Assembly (NCBI GenBank): GCA_029240815.1
Contig: JARDZO010000219.1
Span: forward strand, 1-16,114
Reading direction: 5' to 3'
Source: Brevibacillus sp.
Lineage (GTDB): Bacteria > Bacillota > Bacilli > Brevibacillales > Brevibacillaceae
Length of the DNA stretch: 16,114 bases
Part shown: positions 13,506-16,114 of the stretch, one piece after another
Position numbering within the stretch: position 1 is the first letter of the stretch
Layout of the letters: every line of letters starts with the position of its first letter
The notes under the pieces: model-generated
What the model was told of the DNA's origin: nothing
Database searches by the model: none
Seen by the model: only the letters and a program-made list of their open reading frames with translations
Position numbers and translations under genes: made by a program

Positions 13506-14702
13506 CTAAACGGCTTGTTTGGCTCTTTCCTTTAGGGTCTCATAAATCTTCCCCCGCACAAAGGCATCCAATCCTTTGGCATTCATCGTAACAGCGTATT
13601 GAGGAGGGATATACAAAAGCTTGATTTCCCTCTCTTCACATAAATCCTTCAGCATCGGATGCAGGATGGAACGCATAAGAATACTTCCCCCACCATACAC
13701 ACAGATCACGTCGATTTCGTTTCTCGCTTTTGTCAGCTGCTTTCTCATGTTGGTAATGATTTGTTTGGCTTGTCCTTCGAGCGGTCTTCGCAGCGTTTTA
13801 ATTGCCTTGGAATGATATTTATGGTTCGGATTTTTCATGACATCACTAAAAAATTGTCTAGGACTGTCCGGCAAATGAATCAATCGATTGAATTCATCCA
13901 GGGCTTCTTCAATGGCATAACCAGCTCCGTGATTGCTTCCATGGACAAATTGACGCAAGAGCTTATTGCCTTCCGTAATCGGATATTCCGTAGACCCATC
14001 TCCGATATCTGTATGCAAAATTCGTTTGTCTTTAAAATAACTGCCGTTAAAATTTTCTGCCAAAGCATAGCTTTGTGCAAACTCGTTAAAAATATCGCCT
14101 TCCCTCCAATTCCCTTCCTCGTCTTTCTGAAGAGCAAAGGTAACAGGAGTAGCTTCAGGGACTACTTTTGTAAAATCGAATATTACTTTAACGGTCACCC
14201 GCATTTTTCCAAGGTGAACCGTAACATTGTGGGGACCCGCCATAAATCTTCTTTCAAATCTTGCTGATGCTTCGTCAGTATGCTGGGTAATCGGGAGTGC
14301 TGTTGCCATATCCACTTGTACTTCGATATTCTCAGGAATGCCTTTATCTTCTTCAAACACTTTTTGAACAGCTACTGACGCGATTTGTCCCAATGTATTC
14401 ACGATTGGCAAATCCACATCATATTTGTAGTCAATTCCAACTTGCATGGTATCCAATAATTCACCGCTGTCTAATGCGAACTTTCCAATGTAATACATTC
14501 CTGGTCGTGCAGAAGGAGAATCGATCGTGACAATGAGTTGATCCTGGAGGTTTTTGATAATGCTCTCCGGAGATTGCTCTTCACTCCAAGGTAGTCCATC
14601 TACCGCGCAGTTCACATTAGGTTGCTGGATAAGCCTTCCGTCAACGAAAATATCATGCTCGCTATTACCATTGTCGTTTCCCACAAAAAAGTGAAATTGC
14701 AT
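13506..14702 (-). CDS. ParM/StbA-family actin-like ATPase
   Basis: The 398-residue protein has the bacterial actin-like nucleotide fold in order: phosphate-1 loop FVGNDNGNSE (6-15), phosphate-2 loop TDIGDGSTE (231-239), the NHGAGYAIEEAL segment (258-268), the adenosine motif CVYGGGSILM (334-343), and the C-terminal PPQYAVTMNAKGLDAFV (366-382). ParM proteins form ATP-driven filaments that push plasmid copies apart when capped by ParR bound to parC. ATG 14702 is chosen because AAGAGGAGG lies eight bases upstream; the in-frame ATG at 14732 lacks such a site. It is followed by the ParR-like gene, making a two-gene operon. ATTACT/AGTAAT motifs around its promoter suggest repression by the partner. 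The neighbours look chromosomal, so it may serve an integrated element or another cellular role. Confidence 0.85.
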   Translation of the reverse strand: MQFHFFVGNDNGNSEHDIFVDGRLIQQPNVNCAVDGLPWSEEQSPESIIKNLQDQLIVTIDSPSARPGMYYIGKFALDSGELLDTMQVGIDYKYDVDLPIVNTLGQIASVAVQKVFEEDKGIPENIEVQVDMATALPITQHTDEASARFERRFMAGPHNVTVHLGKMRVTVKVIFDFTKVVPEATPVTFALQKDEEGNWREGDIFNEFAQSYALAENFNGSYFKDKRILHTDIGDGSTEYPITEGNKLLRQFVHGSNHGAGYAIEEALDEFNRLIHLPDSPRQFFSDVMKNPNHKYHSKAIKTLRRPLEGQAKQIITNMRKQLTKARNEIDVICVYGGGSILMRSILHPMLKDLCEEREIKLLYIPPQYAVTMNAKGLDAFVRGKIYETLKERAKQAV

Positions 14703-14760
14703 ACGTAATTCCTCCTCTTGGGTATTTTTCATTGGACGTTATGCTGGATTCCCATGATTC

Positions 14761-14800
14761 AGTAATGCCGCGTGGTATATAGCAAAACAAAATATTACTT
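14761..14800. promoter_or_regulatory. ParM-gene upstream region with inverted AGTAAT/ATTACT motifs
   Basis: AGTAAT (14761-14766) and ATTACT (14794-14799) form an inverted pair that brackets TATATA (minus strand, about 14781-14776), a possible -10 box; a good -35 was not found. The same hexamer is repeated beyond the ParR-like gene. This is a candidate operator or second parC half. Confidence 0.4.
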
Positions 14801-14914
14801 AATCTGATACCACTGGTGCTTGATCGTATTCTATTGGAATCCTACGTTATCCTGCCCTGCTAGAAGGAATCAGCCCTATCGACCTATCGCCGATTTATTA
14901 TGGATTTTTCCAGT

Positions 14915-14942
14915 AAAAAAGGCATGGATCGTATTCCATGCC
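14915..14942 (-). terminator. Second terminator downstream of the repeat protein
   Basis: GGCATGG (14921-14927) and CCATGCC (14936-14942) form a stem with A6 to its left, which is T6 on the minus strand. It backs up the larger hairpin at 14952-15009. Confidence 0.75.
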
Positions 14943-14951
14943 TGACCACCG

Positions 14952-15009
14952 AAAAAGTAGCGGCCTGTGATCCGCTGCTTTCATATAGAATGCGCGGATT
15001 CACAGGCCG
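14952..15009 (-). terminator. Strong terminator of the repeat surface protein gene
   Basis: CGGCCTGTGA and TCCGC (14961-14975) pair with GCGGA and TCACAGGCCG (14994-15009) with one bulged base, giving 15 bp. On the minus strand the stem is followed by CTACTTTTT. It starts 14 bases after the stop codon. Confidence 0.8.
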
Positions 15010-15023
15010 TGTACTGTTATGTG

Positions 15024-16114
15024 TTACTTTTGCACTTTTACAATCGTACTTCCGATTACCAAATGACCATTCACGTAACCGCGGAACTCAACCATGATTT
15101 CAGTTGGAGTCCACGTGAAGTCTGAACGCTCAAATTTAAACTGGCCGAGCTTTGCCTGATTGTAGTATCCATTGTTGCTTGCAAGTGCCTTGACGCCGTT
15201 CAGTGTTGCGGTATTCAGGTCAAAGCCTTGCGTGCTGAAGCCCTCTGGCAAGTCAACTCGGACGGTGAACACACCTTTGTTTCCTTTGATGACTTTCGGA
15301 GTAACCTCGATAGTGGCTGGAAGATAGACCGAGAATTGCTTTTGGATCGTGGTACTCAGACCAGCAGCATCCGTTACGGTTACCATTACTTTATATACTC
15401 CCGGCTTATCCAGTTGGATACTACTTCCATTCATTACAACTTTCCCAGTGGTTTCATTTGCAACCAATACCGTCATTTTTTCGCTGACGGTACCGGACAG
15501 GCTATCTTTCGCTACGTACGAAAGTAGCACAGATTCCCTCAGTTTGTATTGATCTTGGAGTTCCATCGTGATGACTGGAGCTGTCTTGTCAATTTTCACT
15601 TCCACCGTTTTCTCCGACTCGACGTTGCCTGCGACATCAACGGAGTAGAAGACGATCTTATGAATGCCTTCCTCTTGTACTTTGAAAGAAGTCCCCTCTA
15701 CTTTTTCTGCGCCGTCTATCGAATAGAAGGTTTTCGCTACGCCGCTTTGTTCATCGGATGACTTCAAGTTTACGGTGACATCTTCCTTCGACCAGATTGC
15801 TGGTGCGTCGGATTGAGTGACGGGTGCTGTTTTATCCACTTTCACGACGATACTTTTCTCGGCTTCGACGTTACCCACTTGGTCGATGGAATAGAAGGAC
15901 ACCTTGGTTTCGCCTTCTTTGTCCACCATCAACACAGTACCCTCTACGAACTCCGCACCGTCTATCGAATAGAAGGTTTTCGCTGTGCCACTTCCTGCAT
16001 CTGTCGAAGTCAGGGTCAGCGTCACGTCGTTCTTCGCCCAAGCTGCGGGAGCGTCGGACACCGTATTCGGTGCGGTTCTATCGATTTTCACATCAATGGT
16101 TTGCGCTTGTTCCT
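15024..16114 (-). CDS. C-terminal part of a large repeat surface protein (OmpL47/Ig-like repeats)
   Basis: The frame is open to the right edge, so at least 363 residues of the C-terminus are present and the start lies outside. Two 82-residue repeats begin KIDRTAPNTVSDAP and KVDKTAPVTQSDAP; each has DVT, a GSGTAKTFYSIDGAE-like strand pair and VSFYSIDQVGNVEAEK. This is the pattern of OmpL47-type or bacterial Ig-like modules in secreted adhesins and cell-wall enzymes. A third, divergent module (KIDKTAPVITMELQDQY) is followed by a terminal domain with VTPKVIKGNKGVFTVRVDLP and an ending VIGSTIVKVQK. No LPXTG or SLH anchor is present at this end. The catalytic or binding domain, if any, is upstream of the window. 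Two terminators follow. Confidence 0.8.
   Translation of the reverse strand, partial: EQAQTIDVKIDRTAPNTVSDAPAAWAKNDVTLTLTSTDAGSGTAKTFYSIDGAEFVEGTVLMVDKEGETKVSFYSIDQVGNVEAEKSIVVKVDKTAPVTQSDAPAIWSKEDVTVNLKSSDEQSGVAKTFYSIDGAEKVEGTSFKVQEEGIHKIVFYSVDVAGNVESEKTVEVKIDKTAPVITMELQDQYKLRESVLLSYVAKDSLSGTVSEKMTVLVANETTGKVVMNGSSIQLDKPGVYKVMVTVTDAAGLSTTIQKQFSVYLPATIEVTPKVIKGNKGVFTVRVDLPEGFSTQGFDLNTATLNGVKALASNNGYYNQAKLGQFKFERSDFTWTPTEIMVEFRGYVNGHLVIGSTIVKVQK
15597..16088 (-). repeat. Two tandem 246-bp coding repeats
   Basis: Each repeat encodes 82 residues (16088-15843 and 15842-15597). A 27-bp stretch is identical in both, at 15958-15984 and 15712-15738, exactly 246 bp apart, covering the TFYSIDGA codons. 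It could permit copy-number change by recombination. Confidence 0.75.

Noticed and set aside
13659..14267. 202-codon plus-strand frame
   Set aside because: It lies opposite the ParM-like gene, whose motifs are certain, and its translation looks like an antisense shadow.

Overview
The window looks like a chromosomal segment of a Gram-positive endospore former in the Brevibacillus/Paenibacillus range. This is an inference from an sspH-type spore protein gene behind a sigma-G-like promoter, Bacillus-type topoisomerase III, strong AGGAGG-like ribosome binding sites and many U-tailed terminators. No rRNA, tRNA or CRISPR array was seen.

Positions 1-2400 hold a regulator-rich redox cluster: the 5' end of a flavodoxin-fold NAD(P)H oxidoreductase, a divergent MarR regulator, a short-chain dehydrogenase/reductase (SDR) and a TetR regulator. 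A palindrome close to TTRTCAAATGAYAA recurs in the flavoenzyme/marR intergenic region, over the -35 box of the SDR promoter, and upstream of tetR. This suggests one small regulon.

Positions 2400-8260 hold an unrecognised 565-residue protein (pre-peptidase-C-like domain, short beta-helix-like module, unknown C-terminal half), a convergent topB, a small basic protein whose frame opens without a normal start, and an SRPBCC/AHSA1 plus DUF1697 gene pair.

Positions 8260-12050 are a gene graveyard. Two pieces of one GNAT acetyltransferase gene lie on the minus strand at 8259-8399 and 11838-12029, and about 3.4 kb of foreign sequence separates them. The insert contains two different-looking tyrosine-recombinase remnants, a TetR gene without a start, a truncated nitroreductase, and one intact gene, a 12-helix MFS exporter.

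Positions 12050-16114 return to intact genes: a PhnA/YjdM-family protein, sspH, a two-gene ParM/ParR-like (type II) segregation operon read on the minus strand, and the C-terminal end of a large surface-type protein built of 82-residue repeats. ATTACT/AGTAAT motifs flank the ParM/ParR-like operon on both sides and are candidates for its centromere or operator. The least usual items are this actin-like cassette next to apparently chromosomal genes, the shared operator, and the 565-residue protein.
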